Of a stretch of 64,000 nucleotides of DNA, positions 1 through 8,346 are shown one piece after another (within the stretch, counting starts at the first letter, position 1; every line of letters starts with the position of its first letter). Both the position numbers and the translations under genes were made by a program. The stretch covers positions 1-64,000 of the forward strand of contig JAHLVW010000036.1 of NCBI GenBank assembly GCA_019058275.1, read 5' to 3'. The notes under the pieces were generated by a model that was given only the letters and a program-made list of their open reading frames with translations, searched no databases and was not told the DNA's origin. Source of the stretch: Candidatus Heimdallarchaeota archaeon. Lineage in GTDB: Archaea; Asgardarchaeota; Heimdallarchaeia; JABLTI01.

Positions 1-810
1 TGGTTTTTCTCCCTTTGCACCCTTTAATTGTTTGATTGTTTCAATTATCCTCTCAACAACTTGATCTAAAATCTTACTCTCTTCTTCTGTACTAACCATT
101 GTTATGTGAATTTCAACTTTAATAATTCTCTCATTACTAACAGTATAACTGTGTGGATGTGTTTTAATATAAACTGAAGGATGATTCTCTCTGATTGGAC
201 TTATAGCTACTGCTAATTCGCTTTCAGGAACATAATTGACTACAAGTCTTCTATTATAAAATTTCTCTTTTGAATTAAAGGTTAGATATTGCACCATTTC
301 AAAATCAAAAATAGCAATCATTTCCTTTGGTACACCTGGAACTGAGAATATTATTGTGTCATCAATATTCACCAATACACCTGGTGCAGTTCCAGCTCTA
401 TTCCTTAAGGGTAGTGCACCTTCTGGTAATTTTGCCATTTGTTTTCTTTCTTCAGAGAGCTCAAGTTCTATCCCTCTTGCTTCTTTCACATCTTTTATAC
501 GATTCTTAATAAGCTCTATTGCCTCTTCATTGACTTCCAATTGTTTTTTAGTTGCTATTGCTACAGCTTGCAAAGCCACATCATCAAAAGTAGGACCCAT
601 TCCTCCTGTAGTAATAATTACTTTGGGTTTTCTTGAAAGAGCTTCTTGTAGGACATGAGACATTTCATCAATATTATCACCAACAGTAGTAATTCTAGTA
701 ACATTACCCCCGAGTGAGATAATTCTCTTCCCAAGCCAATTTGCGTTAGTATTTACTGTTTTACCAATTAACAACTCATTGCCAAAGCAGATGATTTCAA
801 CATCAAACAT
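1..810 (-). CDS. CinA-like molybdopterin-binding domain protein, 3' end cut by window edge
   Basis: An open frame runs from an ATG at 810-808 off the left edge, giving 270 codons without a stop. Residues 1-170 look like the MoCF/MoaB-type domain of CinA: GNELLIGKTVN at 10-20 and the ligand-loop motif TTGGMGPTFDD at 67-77. In bacteria this domain is part of CinA (ADP-ribose/NMN metabolism). Archaeal versions are stand-alone and their substrate is uncertain. It lies 41 nt downstream of the Trm5 gene on the same strand, probably co-transcribed. The C-terminus is not visible, so the presence of a deamidase domain cannot be judged. Confidence 0.85.
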   Translation of the reverse strand, partial: MFDVEIICFGNELLIGKTVNTNANWLGKRIISLGGNVTRITTVGDNIDEMSHVLQEALSRKPKVIITTGGMGPTFDDVALQAVAIATKKQLEVNEEAIELIKNRIKDVKEARGIELELSEERKQMAKLPEGALPLRNRAGTAPGVLVNIDDTIIFSVPGVPKEMIAIFDFEMVQYLTFNSKEKFYNRRLVVNYVPESELAVAISPIRENHPSVYIKTHPHSYTVSNERIIKVEIHITMVSTEEESKILDQVVERIIETIKQLKGAKGEKP

Positions 811-851
811 ACTCGATTACAACTTTCCTTTCAATATTTTTATCCAAATTC

Positions 852-1916
852 TCATTCAATGAAAGCATCAACAACCATTTGCCATTGTCTAGGTGCAGAC
901 ATTCTTACTTTTTTTACTTCTAGTATTTTCTTCACTTTACGATTATTCTTTGATATTTCTTTTTTTAAATCTTCAACTATTGTTTCTTCGGGGTTTTTTC
1001 CTCTAACAAATTCAAAGAAATGAATTATTCCTCCACTTGGTTTGAGAACGCTACAAGCTACATCAATAAAATTAATAGCATATCCTGGAAGGTTCATTAT
1101 AGCTCTATCAGCAATTCCTTCCAGTTTTTGTTCTTTAATAACTAATCGACAATCACCACATAGTGGAATTATTTTTCCCTTCAATTTATTTAAGGTAATA
1201 TTTTCTTTAAGTAACTCAATAGCATTTGAATTAATATCAAGTGCATAGATTTCAGATTCAACTTCCTTAGCAATAGGTATTACAAAAGGTCCAATTCCAC
1301 AGAATAAATCAGCAATTGTTTCTTTAGCTTTAACTTTACTAGCAATTCGTTTGTGTTCTTCACTTAATCGTGGGCTGAAATATGCTTTTTCAATATCAAC
1401 CATAAATCGACAACCATGTTCTTTGTAGATTGCTCTTGTCTTCTTCTCTCCAACTAGATATTCAACAGGTCTTATTCTATTAACTCCACTAACCTTCCCT
1501 AATTTAACATAAACAGATTTTATACTAGAATGAGCATCTAATAATGATTGTCCAACTACAGTCTTTTTTTCCCAGAGTTTGTCAGGTATTTCAACAACAA
1601 CAATATCTCCTATAGTATCGAAGCTTCTGGGAATAAATTCCAATTCATCCTCCAGCAAAATTTTCTCTAGGATTTCGACATGGGAACTAGGGCTTTTTTT
1701 GGTCAATTCTAAACTATCATCTCTGGTAATTTCAAAATTCATGCCTGTATCCTTGAGCTCATCAATTTCTTCATTTGTGAGATCTCTAGTAATTGGGATG
1801 ATTAAAGAATCTAATTCTACCTTAATCTTATAGATGGTGCTTAACAGATTCCTTTCTGTAAGAAACTGTCTGATAATTTCACCGGAGCTTTTTTTCGTTT
1901 TGATACAGAAAGACAT
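852..1916 (-). CDS. trm5: tRNA (guanine37-N1)-methyltransferase, Trm5 family
   Basis: The 354-residue product matches the archaeal/eukaryotic Trm5 family, which makes m1G37 in tRNA from S-adenosylmethionine and guards the reading frame. The AdoMet-binding motif I is FCGIGPF near residue 205. The acidic ribose-binding strand ALDIN follows, and the catalytic-loop motif NLPGYA lies near 274. An N-terminal region of about 170 residues fits the tRNA-recognition domains. Length is normal. Tyw2, a close paralogue in wyosine synthesis, is the main alternative and cannot be excluded without a tree. Confidence 0.88.
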   Translation of the reverse strand: MSFCIKTKKSSGEIIRQFLTERNLLSTIYKIKVELDSLIIPITRDLTNEEIDELKDTGMNFEITRDDSLELTKKSPSSHVEILEKILLEDELEFIPRSFDTIGDIVVVEIPDKLWEKKTVVGQSLLDAHSSIKSVYVKLGKVSGVNRIRPVEYLVGEKKTRAIYKEHGCRFMVDIEKAYFSPRLSEEHKRIASKVKAKETIADLFCGIGPFVIPIAKEVESEIYALDINSNAIELLKENITLNKLKGKIIPLCGDCRLVIKEQKLEGIADRAIMNLPGYAINFIDVACSVLKPSGGIIHFFEFVRGKNPEETIVEDLKKEISKNNRKVKKILEVKKVRMSAPRQWQMVVDAFIE

Positions 1917-2085
1917 GAAATATCTCCATCTTTTACAAGCTTATGTTGTTTCTCCACTAGATCTCAGGAATTTCTTTACTCACTATTATTCCTTTATCTG
2001 AAAAGTGATTTGATTGTGGATTGAAGACCACACTATTAAATTTATTTAGTCTAAAATGGAAAACAATTGCTGTTAAATAGTAACT

Positions 2086-2364
2086 TTAAGATGCTTTTTT
2101 CTCCTGAGATAAAATTTTTCTCCACAGCATTTCGATGTCATCTTGAATGGTTCTTTCACCTATTCCTCTTTCGCCTAATGTTCTAACTTTTTTTAATGCT
2201 TCTTGAATTAATTGTCTTGCGTCTAATAAATCTAGTTTTGCGCCTTTTAAATCTCCAGTTTTAAATTTTTCATGGGCTACTTTTTTCTTTTCTTCAGCTT
2301 TAAGCCTAAGCATTTTCTTTTGGGCGTTAATCATTTCAGACTTTCTAAGATTTTCTGGAATCAA
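2086..2364 (-). CDS. Small charged helical protein, unknown function
   Basis: The 92-codon frame begins with TTG at 2364; an in-frame ATG at codon 11 (about 2334) is an alternative start. The product is rich in Lys and Glu and looks like a helical hairpin: residues 12-60 are almost free of Pro and Gly. A more acidic tail with a conserved-looking stretch (GERGIGERTIQDD) follows. There are no membrane segments or cysteines. I do not recognise the family. It diverges from hypC across an intergenic region with an inverted repeat around a TATA-like sequence. Confidence 0.55.
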   Translation of the reverse strand: MIPENLRKSEMINAQKKMLRLKAEEKKKVAHEKFKTGDLKGAKLDLLDARQLIQEALKKVRTLGERGIGERTIQDDIEMLWRKILSQEKKAS

Positions 2365-2425
2365 ATATTGCTAACCCCACAGATAATATGGGTTATTTTG
2401 GAATAAAAAGCATTTGTTTGCCAGC

Positions 2426-2467
2426 GGATATTTTTGTCATTTCTTATATATACCGACAAAAAAATCC
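2426..2467. promoter_or_regulatory. Inverted repeat flanking a TATA-like element between divergent genes
   Basis: GGATATTTTTGTC (2426-2438) and GACAAAAAAATCC (2455-2467) are reverse complements at 12 of 13 positions. The 16-nt spacer carries TTATATATA. Arms on both sides of an archaeal TATA box would suit an operator where a repressor blocks TBP/TFB. It could serve either divergent neighbour. No regulator is assigned. Confidence 0.4.
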
Positions 2468-2579
2468 TGAAATCTCAAATTTCAGATTATTATTGTAATT
2501 TTTAGTGAAGATTTTTTTAACAAAATGAATAGCAATCTTTTTTATTATCTACATAGTTTGAATTTACTTGGATGTAACG

Positions 2580-2834
2580 ATGTGCATAGCTATACCTGCA
2601 AAAGTTGTTGAAATAGTAAATGATGATACAATTCTAGTTGATTTTGGTGGAGTAAAACGAGAAGTAAAATCAACTCTATTAGAAGATAAGCTAGAGATAA
2701 ACGATTATGTTCTTGTTCATATTGGCTTTGCCATGACTAAAGTAGATGAAGAAGAAGCATTAGAAACGTTGCGTTTATTTGCTGAAATTGATGCCTTTAA
2801 TCAAAATATAGAAGCCTTTAGTCAAAAAGGCTAA
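2580..2834 (+). CDS. hypC: HypC/HupF hydrogenase maturation chaperone
   Basis: The product starts MCIAIPAKVVEI, the hallmark N-terminus of HypC. The Cys after the initiator Met carries the Fe(CN)2CO group with HypD and contacts the large-subunit precursor of [NiFe]-hydrogenase. A TTG twelve bases upstream (2568) is in frame but would bury that Cys, so ATG 2580 is the functional start. The small OB-like fold region VDFGGVKREV and VLVHIGFAM are typical. No other hyp gene is in the window, so partner maturation genes and a hydrogenase must lie elsewhere. Confidence 0.93.
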   Translation: MCIAIPAKVVEIVNDDTILVDFGGVKREVKSTLLEDKLEINDYVLVHIGFAMTKVDEEEALETLRLFAEIDAFNQNIEAFSQKG

Positions 2835-2846
2835 AATGAAAGTTTC

Positions 2847-3401
2847 TTACTTTGTGTCACTCTTTTCTAATAATAATTCCAAATAGGATTTTCGAATATT
2901 TTTCTTAGGATCTAGCTTCAAAGCTTTTAATGCTCGAAAGATTTCTTTTCTTGTTTTCTCAAAAAAACTTTTGTCACTAATTATTTTCTCGACTTCTAAA
3001 TACGTTCCAATAGAAGCTACATTGTCTAAACAGAAGTGCATGCCATCTAAAAGGTAAATTCTTCTCTCTTTTGATACAATAGCTACTTTTTCAAAATTTA
3101 ATTTTTCTAATAAGTTAGACAACTGCTGAGCATTTTCAACCTTGAGGTCAATTTCGATTCTAGTTTTTGATTTTGGATCAAATTTTGGCCCCTTATAAGT
3201 AAGAAAAATTCTATCTCCATCTTCCCTAATTCTTAAGGCTTCATCAGTTTCACTAAAATCCTTAGATGGATGGTTGAAGTACTGATCACGTTGATTAACA
3301 ATCTCTTCGAGAATTGCTCCTTTTTCAACTAATTTCATTTCCAATTCGTTGAGATCTGCAATCTTCAGTTTTACTTCGACTTCAATTGGCAATTCGATCA
3401 C
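2847..3401 (-). CDS. CYTH-domain protein, class IV adenylate cyclase (CyaB)-like
   Basis: The 184-residue product begins with GTG at 3401 and carries the CYTH signature EVEVK at residues 7-11. Paired basic and acidic strands that line a triphosphate-binding tunnel follow: ALRIRED, FLTYKGPK, RIEIDLKV and YLEVEKII. This family includes CyaB adenylate cyclases and thiamine-triphosphatase-like enzymes. Archaeal members are common but their physiological reaction is mostly untested, so the cyclase label is a family name only. It converges on hypC with a 12-nt gap. Confidence 0.85.
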   Translation of the reverse strand: MIELPIEVEVKLKIADLNELEMKLVEKGAILEEIVNQRDQYFNHPSKDFSETDEALRIREDGDRIFLTYKGPKFDPKSKTRIEIDLKVENAQQLSNLLEKLNFEKVAIVSKERRIYLLDGMHFCLDNVASIGTYLEVEKIISDKSFFEKTRKEIFRALKALKLDPKKNIRKSYLELLLEKSDTK

Positions 3402-3491
3402 ATTTTACTATTTGTTATTAGCTTTTTTAGCTCTAAGCTTAAAAAGCATAGCTTCAAAAGAAATTTATCTCTATACAACCATAAGTAATTT

Positions 3492-3829
3492 GGAGAGGAA
3501 TAAACGGCTTTCGGGTGCTCTTGTTAGCATCTGAGGAAGGTCCTTTCTTCCAGGCAGAGCGACGCAGTGAAAGCTGTCAGGAGAAATCCTGGCTCTGAGA
3601 ATAGAAACGTAAAGCGTATATGTACTACTATGATACAAGGTATCTTTGATACTCTGTTGAGATTTACATATAATAAGTGTTGAAACGACTCATCGTCGCG
3701 GAAGTAAGCTCAAATAGGCTTCGTTGATTTGCTGCCATGAGAAGCGGGTTGAGTGCGTAGATTGATGCCGTGAGAGGAGTTCATCTGATGGTGATCCTCG
3801 AAACAGAAAGAGGACTATTTTCCTCTCCA
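3492..3829 (+). ncRNA. rnpB: RNase P RNA
   Basis: This 338-nt non-coding stretch has the conserved core of RNase P RNA. The ends form helix P1: GGAGAGGAA at 3492-3500 pairs with TTCCTCTCC at 3820-3828. Conserved region I reads GAGGAAGGTCC at 3533-3543. An internal AGAATAGAAACG follows, and later a GAAACGACTC...GGAAGTAAGCTCAAATAGGC block resembles CR-IV with its CAAATAGG element. The 3' CR-V-like AACAGAAAGAGGAC at 3802-3815 can pair with CR-I to form P4. It lies between two protein genes. The protein partners (Rpp30-Pop5 fusion) are 3 kb downstream. Confidence 0.88.
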
Positions 3830-3838
3830 CTACTTCTA

Positions 3839-4294
3839 TCAATCCTCTGCATATTCAGCTAAATCTAATTTGTAGATAGGACTGTGTTCATTTTTCTTAC
3901 CTGTTAATTTGAATCCAGTCTTAACATATAAACTAGTAGCAATTTCATTATCTTCTGCTACATCTAAATAAATCTCAGAGCAAGAATATTTGTTTTTTAG
4001 ATGTTTTATAACAGCTTTCAATCCTGACTTTCCGTAACCCTTGCCTTGGAAATTCTTATCCACCATATGTCTTACTAACCAGATAGTATCATCTTTTGGA
4101 TTTTTACCAAAGGCAGAAAATCCAACCATTTTCTCTCCATCATAAATTCCATAACATTCTAGAAAAGCCTGGAATTTTGATTGAGCAATGCTTGTAGCAT
4201 TTGAAGCAACGAAATTTCTTTGTTCTTCCTTTACTTCTAATTTTATAGCATCAACAAAATTCTCTATAGTAATTTCTTTCAATATAATAGTCAT
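3839..4294 (-). CDS. GNAT-family N-acetyltransferase
   Basis: The 151-residue product has a GNAT fold. The acetyl-CoA pyrophosphate-binding motif A is QGKGYG near residues 98-103, with the VDKNFQGKGYGKSGLKAV helix after it, and the C-terminal strand reads YVKTGFKLTG. It resembles BltD/PaiA-type enzymes that acetylate polyamines or other small amines, but the substrate cannot be read from sequence. It is the first of three same-strand genes with two Nudix proteins upstream. Two copies of ATGGTCAC lie in the gap upstream of its start. Confidence 0.8.
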   Translation of the reverse strand: MTIILKEITIENFVDAIKLEVKEEQRNFVASNATSIAQSKFQAFLECYGIYDGEKMVGFSAFGKNPKDDTIWLVRHMVDKNFQGKGYGKSGLKAVIKHLKNKYSCSEIYLDVAEDNEIATSLYVKTGFKLTGKKNEHSPIYKLDLAEYAED

Positions 4295-4389
4295 ATCTTA
4301 ATCACCAAAATTGTGTTAACTATGAATGATATGGTCACTTAATTAAAACAAGATGGTCACATTATCTATTTTAGTGCTCATTACAATAT

Positions 4390-4827
4390 CTAATTTGATC
4401 CTATTCTTCTCTTTTCTGCGATGAATTTCTCAAGATTGCTCGTTACAATATGATGAGTAGATATTTCTAGAGCTTTTTCAGGTTTCACCCATTTATATTC
4501 CACATGTTCATTAGAAAGAACAACTTCTGTTGATTTTGTTTTACACCAAAAAGTCATTCCTATCATATCAAAACTACCGTCTTCTTGAAACCAGTGAAAA
4601 ACATCAATTGCTTTTATTATATCAAAATCTTTTATTCCAGTTTCTTCAATGATTTCTCTGTTTAATCCATCAAATGGGTCTTCAAATTGCTCAACTCCCC
4701 CTCCTACAACATCCCAAATATTTTCAGGAATATTACCTGGTGCTCTTTTTAATAGAAGAATTTCATTATCTTGATTTTCAATAATTGCTGCAACACAGAA
4801 TGTAAAGCGTCCTTCATCTTTGTTCAA
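4390..4827 (-). CDS. Nudix hydrolase
   Basis: The 145-residue product contains a Nudix box (GGGVEQFEDPFDGLNREIIEETGI region), ending in the metal-binding REIIEETG sequence. It would cleave a nucleoside-diphosphate derivative with Mg2+. Substrate is unknown. It is similar in layout to the neighbouring gene at 4847-5311, and the two are probably diverged duplicates, with 19 nt between them. The box is intact. Confidence 0.85.
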   Translation of the reverse strand: MNKDEGRFTFCVAAIIENQDNEILLLKRAPGNIPENIWDVVGGGVEQFEDPFDGLNREIIEETGIKDFDIIKAIDVFHWFQEDGSFDMIGMTFWCKTKSTEVVLSNEHVEYKWVKPEKALEISTHHIVTSNLEKFIAEKRRIGSN

Positions 4828-4846
4828 ATTTTAGTTCTCTCCACAA

Positions 4847-5311
4847 CTATTTTACGAATTGAACTTTCTTACTCAAGTTCTTTTCTTCTATTTGTATCTT
4901 GATATATTTTTTAAGAGCTGGATGATCTATTAATTCATAAGCTTCATTTGATGGTAACCATTTGTATTCACTATGTTCATGCGATAAAGTAACCTTTTTA
5001 CTATTTGTTTTGCACCAATAAGAAATGCCAATTAGCTCATTCTCTGGTTTCTTAATGCTTTTTCTATAAACATGAAACATGGTTAAAGGTTTTATAATTT
5101 CAATATCAGTAATTCCTGTTTCCTCTCTTATTTCACGTCTAAGACCATCTTCTGGTGCTTCAGCTTGTTTTAGTCTTCCACCAACATCTTCCCAATAATT
5201 AGGATATTCTTCATTATCTGCACTTCGTTTAATTAGTAAAATCTCATCATCAGAATTTTCTATAATTGCTGCAACAGCTACCATAACTTTTGATTTTGTT
5301 CTAGTCATCAA
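4847..5311 (-). CDS. Nudix hydrolase, paralogue of downstream gene
   Basis: The 154-residue product shares the N-terminal strand (VAVAAIIENSDDEILLIKR) with its downstream neighbour. It has an intact Nudix box with GGRLKQAEAPEDG followed by REIREETGI. Both proteins also share a C-terminal HEHSEYKWL-type strand. This points to tandem duplication followed by divergence. Substrate is unknown; house-cleaning of damaged nucleotides is the commonest role for small Nudix proteins. Confidence 0.85.
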   Translation of the reverse strand: MMTRTKSKVMVAVAAIIENSDDEILLIKRSADNEEYPNYWEDVGGRLKQAEAPEDGLRREIREETGITDIEIIKPLTMFHVYRKSIKKPENELIGISYWCKTNSKKVTLSHEHSEYKWLPSNEAYELIDHPALKKYIKIQIEEKNLSKKVQFVK

Positions 5312-5428
5312 AAATCCACTATTGTATATTCATTTAAAGAAGACATAGAAATCTGTTTTTTCATCGAAATATTAATTTATCTACCTCTTAGAAAGAAATA
5401 AAAAGCAATAGTTTTCGCTTACTATTAC

Positions 5429-5475
5429 TGACTGATTACCAGTCACTAACACTTAACCTAGATGTCGCTTAAAGC
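5429..5475. promoter_or_regulatory. Inverted repeats in the leader of the eL15 gene
   Basis: TGACTG (5429-5434) and CAGTCA (5440-5445) form a short inverted repeat around a 5-nt centre, and CGCTTAAAGCG (5465-5475) is a near-palindrome. Both precede the ribosome-binding sequence AAGGTGA just upstream of the eL15 start. They could be an operator or a leader structure for ribosomal protein autoregulation. The assignment is tentative. Confidence 0.3.
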
Positions 5476-5497
5476 GGAATTGGTAAGGTGATTAAAA

Positions 5498-6076
5498 ATG
5501 TACAAATACGTAGGCAAATTTTGGAAAAATCGCAATAGTCCTGAATTTAAGGCTTTGCAGCGAAATCGATTAATAAAATGGAGAAAAGAAAGTAGCATAG
5601 TTCGTGTTGAACGACCAACAAGAATTGATCGAGCTCGCATTTTGGGTTATAAAGCTAAACAAGGTTATGTTATAGCCAGAATTAGATTAAGGAGAACCCG
5701 ATTACGAAAAAGTCGCCCAAGTCAAGGTAGACACACAAAAGGTCAAGCTATCCGTAAAATCCAACCTGGTAAAAGCTTCAGATGGATTGCTGAAGAACGT
5801 GTTGCAAGAAGATATGTCAACATGGAAGTATTAAATTCCTACCAAGTAGGTGAAGATGGACGATATAAGTGGTATGAAGTAATTCTAATTGATCCAGTTC
5901 ATCCTGTTATCATGAAAGATCCAAGAATTAACTGGATATGTAATTCAGTTCACAAGAATAGAGTTTTCCGTGGACTAACAGCTGCAGGAAGAAAGTCAAG
6001 AGGATTAACAAGGAAAGGTGTTGGCTCAGAAAAGATACGACCATCTTTAAGAGCTCACAAACGTGATGGAAAATAG
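5498..6076 (+). CDS. rpl15e: Large ribosomal subunit protein eL15
   Basis: The 192-residue, strongly basic product is a full-length archaeal eL15, present in archaea and eukaryotes but not bacteria. Diagnostic parts are the N-terminal MYKYVGKFWKNR, the RVERPTRIDRARILGYKAKQG segment and the C-terminal RGLTAAGRKSRGL. A good ribosome-binding sequence (AAGGTGA) lies just upstream of ATG 5498. It heads a conserved archaeal cluster: eL15, COG1325 RNA-binding protein, then RNase P proteins. Confidence 0.97.
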   Translation: MYKYVGKFWKNRNSPEFKALQRNRLIKWRKESSIVRVERPTRIDRARILGYKAKQGYVIARIRLRRTRLRKSRPSQGRHTKGQAIRKIQPGKSFRWIAEERVARRYVNMEVLNSYQVGEDGRYKWYEVILIDPVHPVIMKDPRINWICNSVHKNRVFRGLTAAGRKSRGLTRKGVGSEKIRPSLRAHKRDGK

Positions 6077-6165
6077 AGATAAATTTTATTCATCTCTTCT
6101 ATCTTTTTTTCTTCAAAAAATCTAAAAGCAATTTATATTGTTAATTGTATGTGGAGCTAGATTAA

Positions 6166-6639
6166 TTGTCACAAAATAACTCAGCTTTCAAATTGAATGA
6201 AATTACTTTCTCTTGTAGTTCTCATTCAACAGAAGATCTTGATAAAGTTAAAACAGCATTATATAACCTCATTCCTGAAAATATTCGTAAGGACCATGAA
6301 ATAACAATTCAACATATTAGTGGTCATGTTGGAAATCCAATGCGTCTTCTAGATCTCACAATTAGGAAGAATCGTTACCTAAAAGCTACTTTTGATTTTC
6401 TAGCAGAAAAAATCGATAAAGCTGATAAAGAATATCTTTATCAAATTGCAGAAAGTAAAATAGATGAAGATAATTGCTTTTATTTGAGAATAAATAAACA
6501 AGATGCATATAGTGAACAAATTACTTTAGATGATGGAGATAATACAATTATAATTGTTATTAAATTTATAATCTATAAATCAGAGCCATTGCAAATCGTA
6601 AATGCTTTAGAGAATTATGGAATAATAAAGAAGGGATGA
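6166..6639 (+). CDS. COG1325-type RNA-binding protein, exosome-associated candidate
   Basis: The 157-residue product starts at a TTG following GTGGAG. It matches the archaeal family often annotated as 'exosome subunit, RNA-binding' (COG1325), with an ISGHVGNPMRLLDLTI segment and a C-terminal strand-helix unit. The family sits beside RNase P genes in many archaea, as here: the next ORF begins 4 nt after its stop. A direct biochemical role in RNA processing is inferred from family and context. Confidence 0.8.
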   Translation: MSQNNSAFKLNEITFSCSSHSTEDLDKVKTALYNLIPENIRKDHEITIQHISGHVGNPMRLLDLTIRKNRYLKATFDFLAEKIDKADKEYLYQIAESKIDEDNCFYLRINKQDAYSEQITLDDGDNTIIIVIKFIIYKSEPLQIVNALENYGIIKKG

Positions 6640-6643
6640 ACAA

Positions 6644-7774
6644 ATGATTCCTTTTATTGAACCGCGAGTTCATATAACTGATAAGAAAGAAATCAAGCAA
6701 TATGATGAGATTGCTAAAAGAATTGGACTTAGTGGATATGCGGTTCTAGGTAAGAAATTTCAGAAGAAGGCTAAACCTGATTCAAAGAATGAGTTTGTTA
6801 AACAGTATTCAAGATTTGAAATAGACGAAAATCAGGTTGGTAAAGTTCGAAATCTCTTGCCAAAAGTTAGACATAGTTACGAACTAATTAGTGTTAAAAC
6901 TACTTCTGCAAAAGTTGCTCAATGGGTCATTAAAGATAATAGAGTAGACATCTTAGTTATACATACAAAAAACATTAAAGAGCTAATTAATCATCAACTA
7001 GCAAATGTTGCAGCAAGCAACCAAACTTTTTTTGAAATAGATCTGAGTTTTTTACTAGATCAAAAAACTTCTAATAAATCTTTTCACTTGAGAGCAATTG
7101 CTCGATGTTTGAATATACTAATGAAAGAACAAGCTCCATTTATTTTTACAACAAACGTTCAAGATTCCCTTGATTTCAGAGATGTTAGAGCTATAATTGC
7201 ATTAGCAAATCTAGTGGGTGTTCCTTCTAAAATCATTAAAGAAAATCTGAAAAGATTTTATGAAAGAGTAACCTTAAACAACAAAAAACTGTCTGAGGAA
7301 TTCGTTGCACCTGGAGTATGGATAAAGAACGAGAAAGGTAAAGAAAAGAAAATAAAGGAAACAGCTGAACAGCAAGACATTGAAGATTTACTTGATGATT
7401 TGGAATTACCATTAAGTCTTCAACAAATGTCATCAGTAAATGATAAATCAGAAAGACAAAGATATCTCCTTTTTGAAATTTTAACAAAAGAAAAATTCAA
7501 TACTGATGAAAAGGAATTTGCTAAACAAATTTGGAAGCGTTTTTCACTGTATTTTGGCGAAGTAGGAAGTTCAAGAATGGGACTATATATTACTCATTAC
7601 AACGTAGAAAAGAAAATAGGTATCATTCGTTGCAGTCATTATACTCTAGAATCTCTTAGAGCGGTCTTATCCACAATCACAGAAATTTCTAATTGTAAGG
7701 TTTTGATTCACATTATCAAAGTTTCAGGAACTCTTAGGAATCTAATTACAATTCATAGAAGAAAAAGTGAATAA
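6644..7774 (+). CDS. RNase P protein fusion: component 3 (Rpp30) joined to component 2 (Pop5)
   Basis: One 376-codon frame holds two RNase P proteins that are separate genes in most archaea. Residues 1-235 are Rpp30-like: the MIPFIEPRV start, VRHSYELISVKTTS, and FFEIDLSFLL of the PHP-derived TIM barrel. A charged linker of about 30 residues follows. Residues 265-370 are Pop5-like: KSERQRYLLFEIL, GEVGSSRMGL, GIIRCSHYTL and VSGTLRNL. Rpp30 and Pop5 form a heterotetramer that supports the RNA catalyst, so a fusion is mechanistically sensible. It is read without frameshift and follows the COG1325 gene by 4 nt. Confidence 0.93.
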   Translation: MIPFIEPRVHITDKKEIKQYDEIAKRIGLSGYAVLGKKFQKKAKPDSKNEFVKQYSRFEIDENQVGKVRNLLPKVRHSYELISVKTTSAKVAQWVIKDNRVDILVIHTKNIKELINHQLANVAASNQTFFEIDLSFLLDQKTSNKSFHLRAIARCLNILMKEQAPFIFTTNVQDSLDFRDVRAIIALANLVGVPSKIIKENLKRFYERVTLNNKKLSEEFVAPGVWIKNEKGKEKKIKETAEQQDIEDLLDDLELPLSLQQMSSVNDKSERQRYLLFEILTKEKFNTDEKEFAKQIWKRFSLYFGEVGSSRMGLYITHYNVEKKIGIIRCSHYTLESLRAVLSTITEISNCKVLIHIIKVSGTLRNLITIHRRKSE

Positions 7775-7792
7775 TAGTGAGAGTTTCATAAG

Positions 7793-8329
7793 TTAGTAAG
7801 GATAATTTGTATGATTCTTATCTCTGAGTGCCATCTGATAGACTTTTTTATCTTCTAAAACTACATTTTGTAAATGAAATATATTGTCAATGGATTCGAA
7901 TTTGACTATTCGCTTAGGAAAAACTTTCACTAAAACTGATTCTTTAGTTTTTGATAAACGTTCAAACTATTTGTATCTTGATTTAAATAAATCAGCTATT
8001 TCTTTGAATTCTTCATCATAAGGCTAACCAAGAATATTCGTACTACCCTCAATTTGCAGATTTTTAAGATACAAAGCGACACTAGAATTCCCTTTTATTT
8101 GTACAATTTTTTTGTTGAATCCCCACGATGTAAAATAGATGTCTAAATCTATGCTAACATATTGTACTGTTCGTGCAGTTACTCTATTGTCTAAAGAGGT
8201 TGCTAGAGTTACATTTCTATTTTTTTCTAAAATTGCTAAGATTTCACCTTTTATTTTAGCAAAATCGGGTTCTTTTCTCAATTTCAATATGTCTTCTTTG
8301 TTATCCAAGTTTATATTACTCAAAAACAA
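7793..8329 (-). pseudogene. Pyridoxamine 5'-phosphate oxidase-like FMN-binding gene interrupted by two in-frame TAG codons
   Basis: The first 101 codons from ATG 8329 read as the split-barrel of a PNPOx-like protein (NVTLATSLDNRVTARTVQYV, then DIYFTSWGFNKK). A TAG at 8024-8026 follows, after which the same frame continues for 18 sensible codons, meets a second TAG at 7967-7969, then runs another 57 codons to TAA at 7793-7795. The total of 179 codons equals a normal PNPOx-like protein. TAG is a normal stop for other genes here, so recoding is unlikely. Two point nonsense mutations in a recently decayed gene is the simplest reading. Confidence 0.75.
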
Positions 8330-8346
8330 ATTCCTCCAAAGTAGTT

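Noticed and set aside
4330-4359. Two copies of ATGGTCAC, 22 bp apart, upstream of the GNAT gene
   Set aside because: Only 8 bp and not inverted; noted but too weak to call an operator.
7967-8026. TAG codons read as pyrrolysine in the PNPOx-like gene
   Set aside because: PNPOx proteins do not use pyrrolysine, and several healthy genes here (eL15, pyrI) end with TAG; pseudogenisation is simpler.
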